A stretch of 11,596 bases of DNA, from NCBI GenBank assembly GCA_934229335.1, contig CAKQDQ010000076.1, positions 1-11,596 on the forward strand, written 5' to 3'. Positions 1-7,547 of the stretch are shown piece after piece. The translations under genes were made by a program, and so were the position numbers. The notes under the pieces were generated by a model. The model was not told the DNA's origin. It made no database searches and worked only from the letters and a program-made list of their open reading frames with translations. Each line of letters begins with the position of its first letter. Position 1 is the stretch's first letter. The stretch is from an uncultured Prevotella sp. GTDB taxonomy: Bacteria; Bacteroidota; Bacteroidia; Bacteroidales; Bacteroidaceae.

Positions 1-105
1 GCATACGACCGTGGCGTTAGTGGTACGGCACTGAAGGATAAAAGTGATGACCCTACACAGTACCACATACTGAAACCACACAATGTGAAAGGCATAATAG
101 GTTAA
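1..105 (+). CDS. 3' end of an unidentified protein (partial)
   Basis: Frame 1 is open from the window edge to a TAA at 103-105 and gives 34 C-terminal residues, beginning AYDRGVSG and ending KPHNVKGIIG. The tail is polar, has no membrane segment and matches no motif I recognise. Codon use resembles the neighbouring genes. It is separated from the next gene by 430 bases that contain a strong hairpin and a promoter, so it is probably not cotranscribed with the downstream transporter. It could also be a chance open frame, since only 105 bases are visible. Confidence 0.5.
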   Translation, partial: AYDRGVSGTALKDKSDDPTQYHILKPHNVKGIIG

Positions 106-269
106 CAGACGTTGTCTTTCTGCGACACCTGTTGCCGTTAACACTGACAGCGACTCTTGTTAGTTTTAAGAATTTATATATTAAAGCTATGCTGATGCGA
201 TTGCAATTATACCTTTGATAAATATGAAGTTAAGTGTAACTGTGATGTTGTAATTATTCTATGTTGCTA

Positions 270-308
270 CGAAAGCACCCAAATCGCAATGCGATTTGGG
301 TGCTTTCG
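270..308. repeat. Perfect 19-bp hairpin, repeat family copy 1 / possible terminator
   Basis: Arms 270-288 and 290-308 are perfect inverted repeats around a single A; a three-base loop with 18 pairs is more realistic. The core reads AAAGCA, CCC, AAATCGC, AAT, GCGATTT, GGG, TGCTTT. The same 35-base layout recurs at 8327-8361 with different inner triplets, which suggests a dispersed REP-like family. No U-tract follows on either strand, so it is not a classical intrinsic terminator. It could still end transcripts from upstream. Confidence 0.7.
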
Positions 309-345
309 TGTTGCGATAAGATAGCTTTCGTGTAGCGATAAGATA
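302..345. repeat. 22-bp direct tandem repeat, two units
   Basis: Units 302-323 and 324-345 both read gctttcgtgt, then t or a, then gcgataagata, with one mismatch in 22 bases. The first unit begins inside the right arm of the adjoining hairpin. The tandem copy may therefore have arisen by slippage at the hairpin edge. Each unit contains GCGATAAG, which also occurs at 8280-8287 near the second hairpin copy. Confidence 0.75.
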
Positions 346-417
346 TCTATTGCTGTCGGACAAAATTATCCTTTTGTTGATAAGTACAAAATATTATCAT
401 CGAAATTGGTAAAATAA

Positions 418-449
418 TTTGCTCAGATTAAAAATATTTATTACTTTTG
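418..449 (+). promoter_or_regulatory. Bacteroidetes-type promoter for the AspT-like gene
   Basis: TTTG at 418-421 is followed, after 20 bases, by TACTTTTG at 442-449. This matches the Bacteroidetes primary sigma consensus (-33 TTTG, -7 TAnnTTTG). The predicted transcript start is near 456, giving an A-rich leader of about 80 bases before the ATG at 536. Confidence 0.7.
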
Positions 450-535
450 CAAAGCAGTGAGCTGATGCAATATTAGCGTACACTTAAATCTAATAAAATA
501 ATATAGTAATACAAATCTTTTATTCTTAGCTAACC

Positions 536-2224
536 ATGGATTGGTTTTTAACCTTATTTACTAACAACGAGAGCGTGGCACATATAGCGATGCTTTATGC
601 CATAGTAATCTCAGTAGGTGTCTATCTTGGTAAAATCAAGATAGGAGGCATCTCGTTGGGAGTCACGTTCGTATTGTTTGCTGGTATCGTTGCTGGTCAT
701 TTACAATTCACAGCACCTACCGCTACTTTGACTTTTATGCAAGACTTTGGCCTGATTCTGTTTGTCTTTATGATAGGTCTACAGGTCGGTCCAGGCTTCT
801 TTTCAAGTTTTAAAGAGGGAGGCATAACTCTCAATATATTAGCATCATGTGCTATACTGTTAAATATATTGGTGATGTTTGCTTGTTACTTCATTTTCTT
901 TGATACGAGCGACCCAAACAATCTACCTATGATGATAGGTACACTGTATGGCGCTGTTACCAATACTCCAGGTCTTGGTGCGGCTAACGAGGCTCTGTCT
1001 ACACTCTTTCCTAACGGTGCCCCAACGATAGCCAATGGTTATGCCTGTGCTTACCCATTAGGCGTGGTAGGTATTATCGGTGCTTTGATAGCCATCCGCT
1101 ATATATGCAGGGTGAAGCTGAATGAGGAGGAGAGTGAGTTGAACAATCAAGAGACAAATGTTGCGGCAAAACCACACTTGATGCACTTGATAGTTCAAAA
1201 CCAATTCCTTGCAGGTCATACCATAGTAGAGATACATGATTTCTTGAAACGTGACTTCGTTTGCTCACGTATACTGCGCGATGGCGAGCTGATATTCCCT
1301 AAAAGCTCTACAACATTGGAGGTAGGCGACAAGGTATACATAGTATGCTCTGAAGCAGATGCAGAGGCGGTGCAGGCATTTATTGGTAGAGAAACTGTCG
1401 TTCCTGAGTTTGAGGAACAGGAGAAGACAAAGCAGATGGTGTCAAAGCGTGTCATCATCACCAAGTCAGAGATAAACGGTAAGACTCCTGCTAAACTGCA
1501 TTTTTCAAGTGTTTACGGTGTGAATATAACTCGTGTGACACGTCAGGGCATGGATATCTTCGCACGTAACGATTTACCTCTTCAGGTAGGCGACCGCGTA
1601 ATGGTGGTGGGCGATCAGGTAAGCGTGAACCGTGTATCGGCACTCCTCGGTAATGCCACTAAGCATTTGGATCACCCTAACATCGGAACTATATTCATAG
1701 GCATCGTTATAGGTATCATCTTTGGTAGTATTCCTGTAGCTATACCAAGCATACCAGTGCCAATGAAGTTAGGTATAGCGGGAGGTCCATTGATTATCGC
1801 AATACTTATAGGTCGATATGGCTACAAGATGCACCTCGTAACATATACCACTACATCTGCTAACATGATGCTACGAGAGATAGGCTTGGTGCTGTTCCTT
1901 GCCAGTGTAGGCATAAAAGCTGGTGCCAACTTCGTGGATACAGTGGTAGCTGGCGATGGACTGTTATACGTGTTGACAGGTTTCATTATAACAGTTGTAC
2001 CTATACTGATAATAGGTCCTTTAGCAAGATTGAAATATAAGTTCAACTACTTTACCATTATGGGTATGATTGCAGGCTCTTATACTGATCCACCTGCACT
2101 GGCATACGCTAACGCTACTTGCAGCAAAGATGCACCGTCTATAGGCTATTCTACAGTCTACCCATTGAGTATGTTCCTGCGTATCTTTACGGCGCAGATA
2201 ATGGTACTTTTCTTCTGTGCGTGA
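536..2224 (+). CDS. AspT/YidE/SucE-family antiporter or exporter with two central RCK_C domains
   Basis: This 562-residue inner-membrane carrier has the typical size and architecture of the aspartate:alanine exchanger family. A membrane half (about residues 15-190) is followed by two soluble RCK_C/TrkA-C-like domains (about 213-285 and 303-372) and a second membrane half (about 380-560). The halves are internal repeats: [15 protein letters not shown] (71-89) matches [14 protein letters not shown] (449-466). [12 protein letters not shown] (139-150) matches [12 protein letters not shown] (514-525). Characterised relatives exchange aspartate for alanine (AspT) or export succinate (SucE), so the substrate here is uncertain. 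No aspartate decarboxylase is seen beside it. Upstream is a good promoter and downstream a hairpin, so it is probably a single-gene transcript. The ATG at 536 lies shortly before the first hydrophobic segment. Confidence 0.88.
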   Translation: MDWFLTLFTNNESVAHIAMLYAIVISVGVYLGKIKIGGISLGVTFVLFAGIVAGHLQFTAPTATLTFMQDFGLILFVFMIGLQVGPGFFSSFKEGGITLNILASCAILLNILVMFACYFIFFDTSDPNNLPMMIGTLYGAVTNTPGLGAANEALSTLFPNGAPTIANGYACAYPLGVVGIIGALIAIRYICRVKLNEEESELNNQETNVAAKPHLMHLIVQNQFLAGHTIVEIHDFLKRDFVCSRILRDGELIFPKSSTTLEVGDKVYIVCSEADAEAVQAFIGRETVVPEFEEQEKTKQMVSKRVIITKSEINGKTPAKLHFSSVYGVNITRVTRQGMDIFARNDLPLQVGDRVMVVGDQVSVNRVSALLGNATKHLDHPNIGTIFIGIVIGIIFGSIPVAIPSIPVPMKLGIAGGPLIIAILIGRYGYKMHLVTYTTTSANMMLREIGLVLFLASVGIKAGANFVDTVVAGDGLLYVLTGFIITVVPILIIGPLARLKYKFNYFTIMGMIAGSYTDPPALAYANATCSKDAPSIGYSTVYPLSMFLRIFTAQIMVLFFCA

Positions 2225-2268
2225 TGATGTAGGGGAGATGCTCTTCCCGTGATGAGATAGAAAGAAAA

Positions 2269-2302
2269 AGTAGGTGTTTCAAGAAAGTTTGAAACACCTA
2301 CT
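2269..2302 (+). terminator. Hairpin terminator after the AspT-like gene
   Basis: Perfect 14-bp arms (2269-2282 and 2289-2302, agtaggtgtttcaa and complement) close a six-base loop 44 bases after the stop codon. The plus-strand side has no U-tract. The T-rich run lies on the other strand, where no gene is seen. It probably separates the transporter transcript from the decarboxylase cluster. Confidence 0.6.
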
Positions 2303-2363
2303 GATATACGGAAATAAACTCTTGTAAAGAGAAACCTAAATAATATTACAATACAATTAAACT

Positions 2364-3335
2364 ATGAAACGCATCGGATTGTCACTGGTTACGTTTGTCA
2401 TTGCCGTTGTCGCTGCTTACTCGCAAGGGGCAAGCAACATAAAGATTAATGAGGTGATGACAAACAATGTCACGAGTTTGCAGGATGAGTTCGGAAATCA
2501 TGGTCCGTGGGTAGAGATAGCTAATACCGCGTTCTCCACGTATGATGTACGTGGAATGTATATCACCACCGACCCCTCCGTACTGGATAAGAAAATGTCT
2601 GTGCCAGAGAGAATGAAGAGAATGAGCGTCATTCCTAATGGAGAGAAGCGAACACAGCTGTCAGCACGCCAACATCTCGTATTCTTCTTAAACAGTTTGC
2701 CAGCAAAAGGCAAGTTGCATTTGAGAGCAAAGGTAGCCCCACAAAAGAATCTTTGGATAGGACTGTATGACGGCAACGCTGTAGACCTTGTGGACAGCGT
2801 AACCGTACCAGTGCTGTTAGCGAATACATCTTATGCAAGATACACCGATGGCGTTGGTAGATGGGAGGTAAAGGCGGAAGACGCAGTGACTCCAGGGATA
2901 GACAACTTCATAAAGACAGATTTGTCAAAGACCGAGAAGCTGAAACACGACGACCCTCATGGCTTTGGCATCACGTTGCTTTGTATGGGAATAGTCTTTG
3001 CCTGTCTTGCGCTGTTGTATGTATTCTTTGCTATATTTGGTTATGTAGCAGACAGACAGAACAAGCTAAAGAAGGTGGCAAGTGTACAGCCTATCAAACC
3101 TATCGTTACCACAGGCAAGAAGCTAAACGAAGTACGCCATAAGACAACCAATATCCTTAAGGATGGTATGGAGACCAAGGGACGCGACAAGGAGATTTAC
3201 ATCGCTGTAATAGCTATGGCACTTAAACAGTACACAGACGATGTACACGATGTCGAATCTGGTATATTAACCATAAAACCACATCATACTAACTGGGCGG
3301 ATCATACGTATTTCAACAATAATGGAGTACAGTAA
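2364..3335 (+). CDS. OadG/MmdD-like subunit fused to a periplasmic lamin-tail domain
   Basis: This 323-residue protein has three parts. Residues 1-22 are a signal peptide (MKRIGLSLV..AYSQG). Residues about 25-180 resemble a lamin-tail domain, with KINEVMTNN (28-35), GPWVEI (47-52) and the closing TPGIDN (176-181). Residues about 200-228 form one membrane helix with the OadG-like pattern GFGITLLCMGIVF..LLYVFF. A charged cytoplasmic tail follows, ending in a conserved segment (276-312, IAMAL..HDVESG..TIKP). OadG/MmdD subunits are small, with one helix and a tail that assembles the carboxyltransferase onto the membrane pump. The periplasmic domain makes this one about three to four times larger. 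The biotin carrier and pump beta gene follow, which supports the role. The tail segment recurs as the free peptide at 7381-7536. I see no clear promoter in the 61 bases after the upstream hairpin. The lamin-tail domain has no assigned function in such proteins that I know of. Confidence 0.82.
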   Translation: MKRIGLSLVTFVIAVVAAYSQGASNIKINEVMTNNVTSLQDEFGNHGPWVEIANTAFSTYDVRGMYITTDPSVLDKKMSVPERMKRMSVIPNGEKRTQLSARQHLVFFLNSLPAKGKLHLRAKVAPQKNLWIGLYDGNAVDLVDSVTVPVLLANTSYARYTDGVGRWEVKAEDAVTPGIDNFIKTDLSKTEKLKHDDPHGFGITLLCMGIVFACLALLYVFFAIFGYVADRQNKLKKVASVQPIKPIVTTGKKLNEVRHKTTNILKDGMETKGRDKEIYIAVIAMALKQYTDDVHDVESGILTIKPHHTNWADHTYFNNNGVQ

Positions 3336-3438
3336 CAGAAGCGATGGTGGTGTAAATAACTACTAAATATCTTATAATCCAATACAATATAAAAGAGATG
3401 TAACAGTCTCTGTAACCTAACAATAAAGCAATATCATT

Positions 3439-3888
3439 ATGGCAAAATTTGAATATACAGTACAAGGCGTAGACTATGAGGTCGACATCGTGGAGGTAGA
3501 AGGGACTTTGGCAAAGGTAACAGTAAACGGTATCGAGTTTGATGTGGAGCTAAAGCAACCTATCTCTGTAGGAAGTACAGTGAAGAAAAAGCCCCTTGCA
3601 CCCAAGCCACAGCCGGCAAAGGTAGAGGGAACAGTAGAGAAGAAAGAAGAGGTACAGGTAGTAAAGGCAGGAGAAGGAACCAAGGTTTGTTCACCATTGC
3701 CTGGAACTATAACGTCAATAAACGTAAAGGTTGGCGACACTGTGGCTGCAGGCGATACTGTCTTGGTATTGGAAGCAATGAAGATGCAGAATAATATAGA
3801 GACAGAGACTGCTGGTACAGTAACCTCTGTGATGGTAAACGTAGGCGACTCTGTAATGGAAGGTACTGTACTTGTAACCATAGCGTAG
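3439..3888 (+). CDS. mmdC: Biotin carboxyl carrier protein, decarboxylase gamma subunit (copy 1)
   Basis: This 149-residue cytoplasmic protein carries the biotin arm that takes CO2 from the alpha subunit to the membrane pump. Residues 1-40 form a small beta-rich N-terminal segment. Residues about 50-80 are a flexible Lys/Pro/Ala/Glu linker. Residues 83-149 are the biotinyl domain, with SPLPGT (85-90) and the biotinylation motif EAMKM. Lys115 is the biotin site, 34 residues from the C-terminus as is usual. The gene lies 103 bases after the OadG-like gene and 114 before the pump gene. A second carrier with the same layout occurs at 7548-7952, and the two are clearly diverged outside the biotinyl core. 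The carrier could serve either this decarboxylase or a related oxaloacetate or glutaconyl-CoA enzyme; the neighbours favour methylmalonyl-CoA. Confidence 0.9.
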   Translation: MAKFEYTVQGVDYEVDIVEVEGTLAKVTVNGIEFDVELKQPISVGSTVKKKPLAPKPQPAKVEGTVEKKEEVQVVKAGEGTKVCSPLPGTITSINVKVGDTVAAGDTVLVLEAMKMQNNIETETAGTVTSVMVNVGDSVMEGTVLVTIA

Positions 3889-3918
3889 CATAGGTTGCAC
3901 GGTTACAGTGTAGTAAGG

Positions 3919-3968
3919 CTATACATCTGGCACATGGTTGCAGACAGTTTGCGACCATTAATGTATAG
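3919..3968 (+). promoter_or_regulatory. Two-tier hairpin between biotin carrier 1 and the pump gene
   Basis: The outer stem ctatacat/atgtatag (3919-3926 and 3961-3968) encloses an inner stem atggttgc/gcgaccat (3934-3941 and 3951-3958, one G-U pair). It sits 30 bases after the carrier stop and 34 before the pump start. No U-tract follows, so an RNA processing, stability or stoichiometry role is more likely than termination. Function is inferred. Confidence 0.45.
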
Positions 3969-4002
3969 TAAGTAAAAGTCAAAACATAAAAATGAGTGTA
4001 CC

Positions 4003-5160
4003 ATGTCAATCAGTGAATTTATTATAACCAACTTCAATGACTTCATAAGTTATACAGGTTTCGCGAACGCAGAGGTGGGAAATCTTATCATGATAGCTGT
4101 TGGAGCTTTCTTTATATGGCTTGCTATTAAGAAAGACTTTGAGCCTTTGCTGCTTGTTCCTATCGGTCTTGGCATAATATTGGGCAATATCCCGTTTCGT
4201 GCTGATGCTGGATTGGAAATCGGATTGTATGAAGACAACTCCGTACTAAATATCTTTTACCAGGGAGTAAGGCAGGGCTGGTATCCGCCTCTTGTATTCC
4301 TTGGCATAGGAGCAATGACAGATTTCTCTGCTCTCATTTCCAATCCGAAGCTTATTCTTATAGGTGCCGCAGCGCAGTTTGGTATCTTTGGTGCTTATAT
4401 GATAGCTTTACTCCTTGGCTTCGAGCCTAATCAAGCGGCAGGAATCGCTATTATAGGAGGAGCGGATGGTCCTACTGCCATCTTTTTGTCAAGCAAACTC
4501 AGTCCTAATCTGATGGGAGCCATAGCGGTATGCGCTTATTCTTATATGGCACTTGTGCCTGTTATACAGCCAGTCATTATGCGACTCCTCACTACAGACA
4601 AAGAGCGCGTGATAAAGATGAAGCCAGGTCGTAAGGTAAGTCAAACGGAACGTATCTTGTTCCCTATCATTGGACTCTTGCTTACCACGTTCCTTGTACC
4701 GTCAGGTCTACCGTTGCTCGGCATGCTTTTCTTCGGAAATCTGTTGAAAGAGAGCGGAAAGACAAACCGTCTCGCCAAGACTGCGACGACATCGCTTAAT
4801 GATGCGGTAGTAGTGTTGTTGGGTCTCACGGTAGGATGCTCTACGCAGGCAAGCGAGTTCCTTACCTTGAACACTATAAAGATATTCGCTTTGGGCGCGT
4901 TTGCCTTTATTATAGCTACGGCAAGTGGTGTGTTATTCGTAAAGATAATGAACCTTTTTCTTACTAAGGAGAATAAGATTAATCCGCTGATAGGCAATGC
5001 TGGCGTCAGTGCTGTACCTATGGCGGCACGTATATCAAACAATCTCGGACTGGAATATGACCGCCATAACTTCCTGCTCATGCACGCCATGGGACCGAAT
5101 GTGGCTGGCGTGATCGGATCTGCGGTAGCGGCTGGTACGCTGTTAGGTTTCCTGTCATAA
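4003..5160 (+). CDS. mmdB: Sodium-pumping decarboxylase beta subunit (MmdB/OadB family)
   Basis: This 385-residue multi-span membrane protein decarboxylates carboxybiotin and couples it to Na+ export. Family landmarks are all present. GGADGPT (152-158) includes Asp155, equivalent to the essential Asp203 of the Klebsiella OadB. SYMALVP carries Tyr181. NPLIGNAGVSAVPMAAR (327-343) contains Asn327, Gly331, Ser336 and Arg343, matching the Asn373, Gly377, Ser382 and Arg389 positions as I remember them. HAMGPNVAGVIGSA (361-374) is near the end. The length is normal for the shorter form of the family. The gene lies between biotin carrier 1 and the epimerase, which favours methylmalonyl-CoA as substrate, although beta subunits of the oxaloacetate and glutaconyl-CoA enzymes look alike. 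An overlapping out-of-frame 11-codon ORF (3992-4027) starts just upstream of its ATG. Confidence 0.93.
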   Translation: MSISEFIITNFNDFISYTGFANAEVGNLIMIAVGAFFIWLAIKKDFEPLLLVPIGLGIILGNIPFRADAGLEIGLYEDNSVLNIFYQGVRQGWYPPLVFLGIGAMTDFSALISNPKLILIGAAAQFGIFGAYMIALLLGFEPNQAAGIAIIGGADGPTAIFLSSKLSPNLMGAIAVCAYSYMALVPVIQPVIMRLLTTDKERVIKMKPGRKVSQTERILFPIIGLLLTTFLVPSGLPLLGMLFFGNLLKESGKTNRLAKTATTSLNDAVVVLLGLTVGCSTQASEFLTLNTIKIFALGAFAFIIATASGVLFVKIMNLFLTKENKINPLIGNAGVSAVPMAARISNNLGLEYDRHNFLLMHAMGPNVAGVIGSAVAAGTLLGFLS

Positions 5161-5203
5161 TCGTAAAAAATAATTATACTAACACATAAACAATAACAAG
5201 ACT

Positions 5204-5614
5204 ATGAAAATTTCACGTATTGATCATCTCGGAATAGGTGTTCAGAGCATTGACGAGGTGTTGCCTTATTTTGAAAACGTACTTGGTCTCAAGTGCTATG
5301 CAATAGAAGAAGTAGCAGATCAAAAGGTAAAGACCGCCTTTTTGAAAGTAGGTGAAGTGAAACTTGAACTTCTTGAGCCTACATCACCAGACAGTGCTGT
5401 TGCCAAATGGTTGGAAAAAGGCGGCAAAGGCGTTCATCATGTAGCCTTCGCTGTAGAAGATGGCGTTGCTGAAGCATTAGTAGAAGTAGAGGGAAAGGGT
5501 GTGCGCCTGATAGACAAGACGCCACGTCCTGGTGCGGAAAAGATGTCAATAGGCTTCTTGCACCCAAAGTCTACAGCGGGAATACTTACTGAACTTTGCG
5601 AGCCGCAGAAGTAA
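5204..5614 (+). CDS. mce: Methylmalonyl-CoA epimerase
   Basis: This 136-residue cytoplasmic enzyme of the vicinal-oxygen-chelate fold interconverts (R)- and (S)-methylmalonyl-CoA. It links the mutase product to the decarboxylase substrate. Two beta-alpha-beta modules are visible (about 4-60 and 76-133). Likely metal ligands are His8 in RIDHLGI, Glu55 in KLELLEP, His79 in GVHHVAF and Glu130 in ILTELCEP. Their spacing follows the His, Gln, His, Glu ligand set known from the Propionibacterium enzyme, with Glu in place of Gln. The start at 5204 gives the usual N-terminus, MKISRIDHLGI. The gene is 43 bases after the pump gene and is followed by a 158-base leader before the alpha-subunit gene. Glyoxalase is the main alternative for this fold, but the sequence and context point to the epimerase. 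Confidence 0.93.
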   Translation: MKISRIDHLGIGVQSIDEVLPYFENVLGLKCYAIEEVADQKVKTAFLKVGEVKLELLEPTSPDSAVAKWLEKGGKGVHHVAFAVEDGVAEALVEVEGKGVRLIDKTPRPGAEKMSIGFLHPKSTAGILTELCEPQK

Positions 5615-5772
5615 ATAAGGTGAGGATAGAAAGATATAGATAGACAGTTATAATAAAATTGGAGGAATATCGTGTGTGGATTGATAACAGAAAGAACTTA
5701 TTATGTAGAGTTCCAAATGGTTACACAGTTCTCAAACACACATCTTCTGTTACGTAAATCAATGTAAATACA
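5615..5772 (+). promoter_or_regulatory. Structured leader before the decarboxylase alpha gene
   Basis: This is the longest gap inside the cluster. An extended stem pairs 5680-5692 (attgat plus aacagaa) with ttctgtt 5745-5751 and atcaat 5758-5763, with a six-base bulge at 5752-5757. Inside it, the segment around 5693-5698 (agaact) can pair with 5727-5732 (agttct) or, alternatively, with agttc at 5709-5713. GTGTGT (5672-5677) is also complementary to ACACAC (5736-5741). A GGAGG (5661-5665) precedes a GTG-initiated 31-codon frame (5672-5767). I see no TAnnTTTG promoter. A regulatory role is inferred from the competing pairings. Confidence 0.3.
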
Positions 5773-7338
5773 ATGTCAATTCAATCAGAAAAAATCAAGA
5801 AACTGATAGAAAATCGCTCTAAGGCAAAACTTGGAGGCGGTGAGAAAGCTATCGATAAACAACATCAGCGCGGTAAGTATACCGCCCGTGAGCGTATAGA
5901 AATGTTGCTCGACGAAGGCTCTTTTGAGGAGTATGATATGTTCAAACTGCATCGTTGCCATAATTTTGGTATGGAGAAGAAGCAGTATCTCGGTGATGGT
6001 GTGGTAGTAGGCTCTGGTACTATAGATGGTCGTCTTGTGTACGTCTTTGCGCAAGACTTCACCGTTAACGGTGGTTCCCTCTCCAAAACCATGTCAGAGA
6101 AGATATGCAAAGTTATGGATATGGCTATGACAATGGGTGCGCCAGTTATAGGAATCAATGACTCTGGTGGTGCTCGTATTCAGGAAGGCATTGACGCTCT
6201 TGCAGGATATGGCGAGATATTTGAGCGTAATATCCTTGCTTCAGGTGTCATTCCGCAGATATCTATGATATATGGTCCATGTGCAGGAGGTGCTGTTTAC
6301 TCGCCAGCACTTACCGATTTCACTTTGATGAAGGAGAATACGTCTTATATGTTCCTTACAGGTCCTGCGGTAGTAAAGACCGTTACAGGTGAAGATGTAG
6401 ATGCAGAGCACCTTGGTGGAGCCAGTGTTCATGCGTCAAAGTCGGGCGTAACGCATTTCACGGCAAAGACGGAGGAAGAAGGAATAGAGATGATAAAGAA
6501 GCTTATCTCTTACATTCCGTCTAATAACATGGAGGAAACCCCACGTGTAGAGTGTACAGATCCCGTAGATAGACTTGATGATTCCTTGAACGAAATTATC
6601 CCAGAGGATCCTAATCAGGCTTATGATATGTATAAAGTCATAGGAGCTATCACGGATAATGGTGAGTTCTTTGAAGTGCAGCCTAAGTTTGCTAAGAATA
6701 TTATAGTAGGCTTTGCACGCTTTAATGGACAATCTGTAGGAATTGTTGCAAACCAACCTTCAGCTTATGCAGGAGTACTTGACGTAAACGCAAGCCGTAA
6801 AGGTGCTCGTTTCGTTCGTTTCTGTGATGCCTTTAACATACCTATTGTCAGCCTTGTAGATGTTCCAGGCTTCTTGCCTGGTACAGGTCAGGAGTATAAT
6901 GCGGTTATTCTGCATGGTGCAAAGTTACTCTATGCTTATGGTGAGGCTACAGTGCCTAAGGTCACAGTGACCCTGCGCAAGTCGTATGGCGGTTCACATA
7001 TTGTGATGGGTTGTAAGCAACTGCGTGCAGATATAAACTTCGCATGGCCATCAGCAGAGATTGCTGTTATGGGAGCGGCAGGTGCAGTGGCAGTGCTTCA
7101 GGCCAAAGGCGCAAAGCAAGTAAAGGAAGAAGGTGGTGACGTAAAGGCATTCCTTGCCGAGAAGGAGAAGGAATACTCAGAGCTGTTTGCCAATCCTTAT
7201 CAGGCAGCACAGTTCGGATATATTGACGATGTGATAGAGCCTCGCAACACACGTTTCCGTATATGCCGCGCTCTTGCGCAACTTGCAACAAAGCGTCAGA
7301 ATCTGCCAACAAAGAAACACGGCTGTATACCTATGTAA
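5773..7338 (+). CDS. mmdA: Methylmalonyl-CoA decarboxylase alpha subunit (carboxyltransferase)
   Basis: This 521-residue cytoplasmic enzyme moves the carboxyl group of (S)-methylmalonyl-CoA to biotin on the carrier protein, releasing propionyl-CoA. It has the two crotonase-like halves of acyl-CoA carboxyltransferases. The first half has GGGEKAIDKQH (21-31), SGGARIQEG (131-139) and GPCAGGAVYSPA (168-179), which form the oxyanion and CoA site. The second half has VPGFLPGTGQE (364-374) and SYGGSHIVMG (404-413). The C-terminus KKHGCIPM is typical. The length is normal. The same fold serves propionyl-CoA carboxylase beta subunits. The decarboxylase assignment rests on the adjacent sodium pump, epimerase and OadG-like genes and on the lack of a biotin carboxylase in the window. 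The start at 5773 gives the family N-terminus, MSIQSEKIKKLIE. A structured leader precedes it, and a small epsilon-like gene begins 42 bases after its stop. Confidence 0.93.
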   Translation: MSIQSEKIKKLIENRSKAKLGGGEKAIDKQHQRGKYTARERIEMLLDEGSFEEYDMFKLHRCHNFGMEKKQYLGDGVVVGSGTIDGRLVYVFAQDFTVNGGSLSKTMSEKICKVMDMAMTMGAPVIGINDSGGARIQEGIDALAGYGEIFERNILASGVIPQISMIYGPCAGGAVYSPALTDFTLMKENTSYMFLTGPAVVKTVTGEDVDAEHLGGASVHASKSGVTHFTAKTEEEGIEMIKKLISYIPSNNMEETPRVECTDPVDRLDDSLNEIIPEDPNQAYDMYKVIGAITDNGEFFEVQPKFAKNIIVGFARFNGQSVGIVANQPSAYAGVLDVNASRKGARFVRFCDAFNIPIVSLVDVPGFLPGTGQEYNAVILHGAKLLYAYGEATVPKVTVTLRKSYGGSHIVMGCKQLRADINFAWPSAEIAVMGAAGAVAVLQAKGAKQVKEEGGDVKAFLAEKEKEYSELFANPYQAAQFGYIDDVIEPRNTRFRICRALAQLATKRQNLPTKKHGCIPM

Positions 7339-7380
7339 GGCAAGAAAAAGTTTGTTACAGAATCCTATTAAAAAGAAGAA

Positions 7381-7536
7381 ATGGACAATGCGGTTTTTGC
7401 TGCAATAGCAATGGCGCTTCATGACGATCAGGGTTATAATATGCACGATACAGAGTCGGGTAGCATTACCATTACACCAGTATCGTCGGAATGGTCGTCA
7501 AAGATTGTAAAGATGACCAATGCGCCACAAAAGTAA
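7381..7536 (+). CDS. MmdE-like small subunit, free copy of the OadG/MmdD tail
   Basis: This 51-residue soluble peptide has no membrane segment. It aligns with the C-terminal tail of the OadG-like protein encoded at 2364-3335. AAIAMALHDDQ matches AVIAMALKQYT, HDTESGSITITP matches HDVESGILTIKP, and a Trp follows at the same spacing (EW against NW). In Veillonella, the epsilon subunit MmdE is a peptide of about 55 residues homologous to the C-terminus of the delta subunit, and it stabilises the complex. This gene is the natural counterpart. It starts 42 bases after the alpha gene, and its stop is 11 bases before the second biotin carrier, so translation is probably coupled. The conserved spacing of the shared motif and the tight operon position argue against a chance ORF. 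It could also be the remnant of a truncated delta-subunit gene. Confidence 0.85.
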   Translation: MDNAVFAAIAMALHDDQGYNMHDTESGSITITPVSSEWSSKIVKMTNAPQK

Positions 7537-7547
7537 AAAAAACACTA

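Larger units (their letters stand above)
106..417. other. Noncoding stretch upstream of the AspT-like gene
   Basis: I see no convincing gene here. The stretch contains a lone match to the Bacteroidetes -7 box (TACCTTTG, 210-217) without a clear -33 partner. It also contains the long hairpin at 270-308 and the 22-bp tandem repeat at 302-345. The rest is AT-rich and shows nothing else that I can support. Confidence 0.5.

Noticed and set aside
1..105. Idea that the first partial gene is an aspartate 4-decarboxylase partner of the AspT-like carrier
   Set aside because: The 34 visible residues match nothing I can recall from that family, and 430 bases with a hairpin and separate promoter lie between the genes.
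270..345. Hairpin plus tandem repeats as a CRISPR array
   Set aside because: There are only two adjacent repeat units without spacers, and no cas genes in the window.
2861..3142. 93-codon plus-strand frame inside the OadG-like gene
   Set aside because: It is an alternative frame within a gene that has a clear signal peptide, helix and conserved tail. The product is Arg/Cys-rich and unstructured.
3474..3881. 135-codon minus-strand open frame opposite biotin carrier 1
   Set aside because: Antisense shadow of the carrier gene. The Thr/Ser/Val-rich repetitive product mirrors the Val/Thr/Gly-rich sense protein.
4641..5090. 149-codon minus-strand open frame opposite the pump beta gene
   Set aside because: Antisense to a gene with all family motifs present. 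No independent start context or homology is recognised.
7491..7547. Upstream in-frame start extending biotin carrier 2 by 19 residues
   Set aside because: It would overlap the 51-residue gene ending at 7536. The extension has no counterpart in carrier 1, while the start at 7548 aligns.
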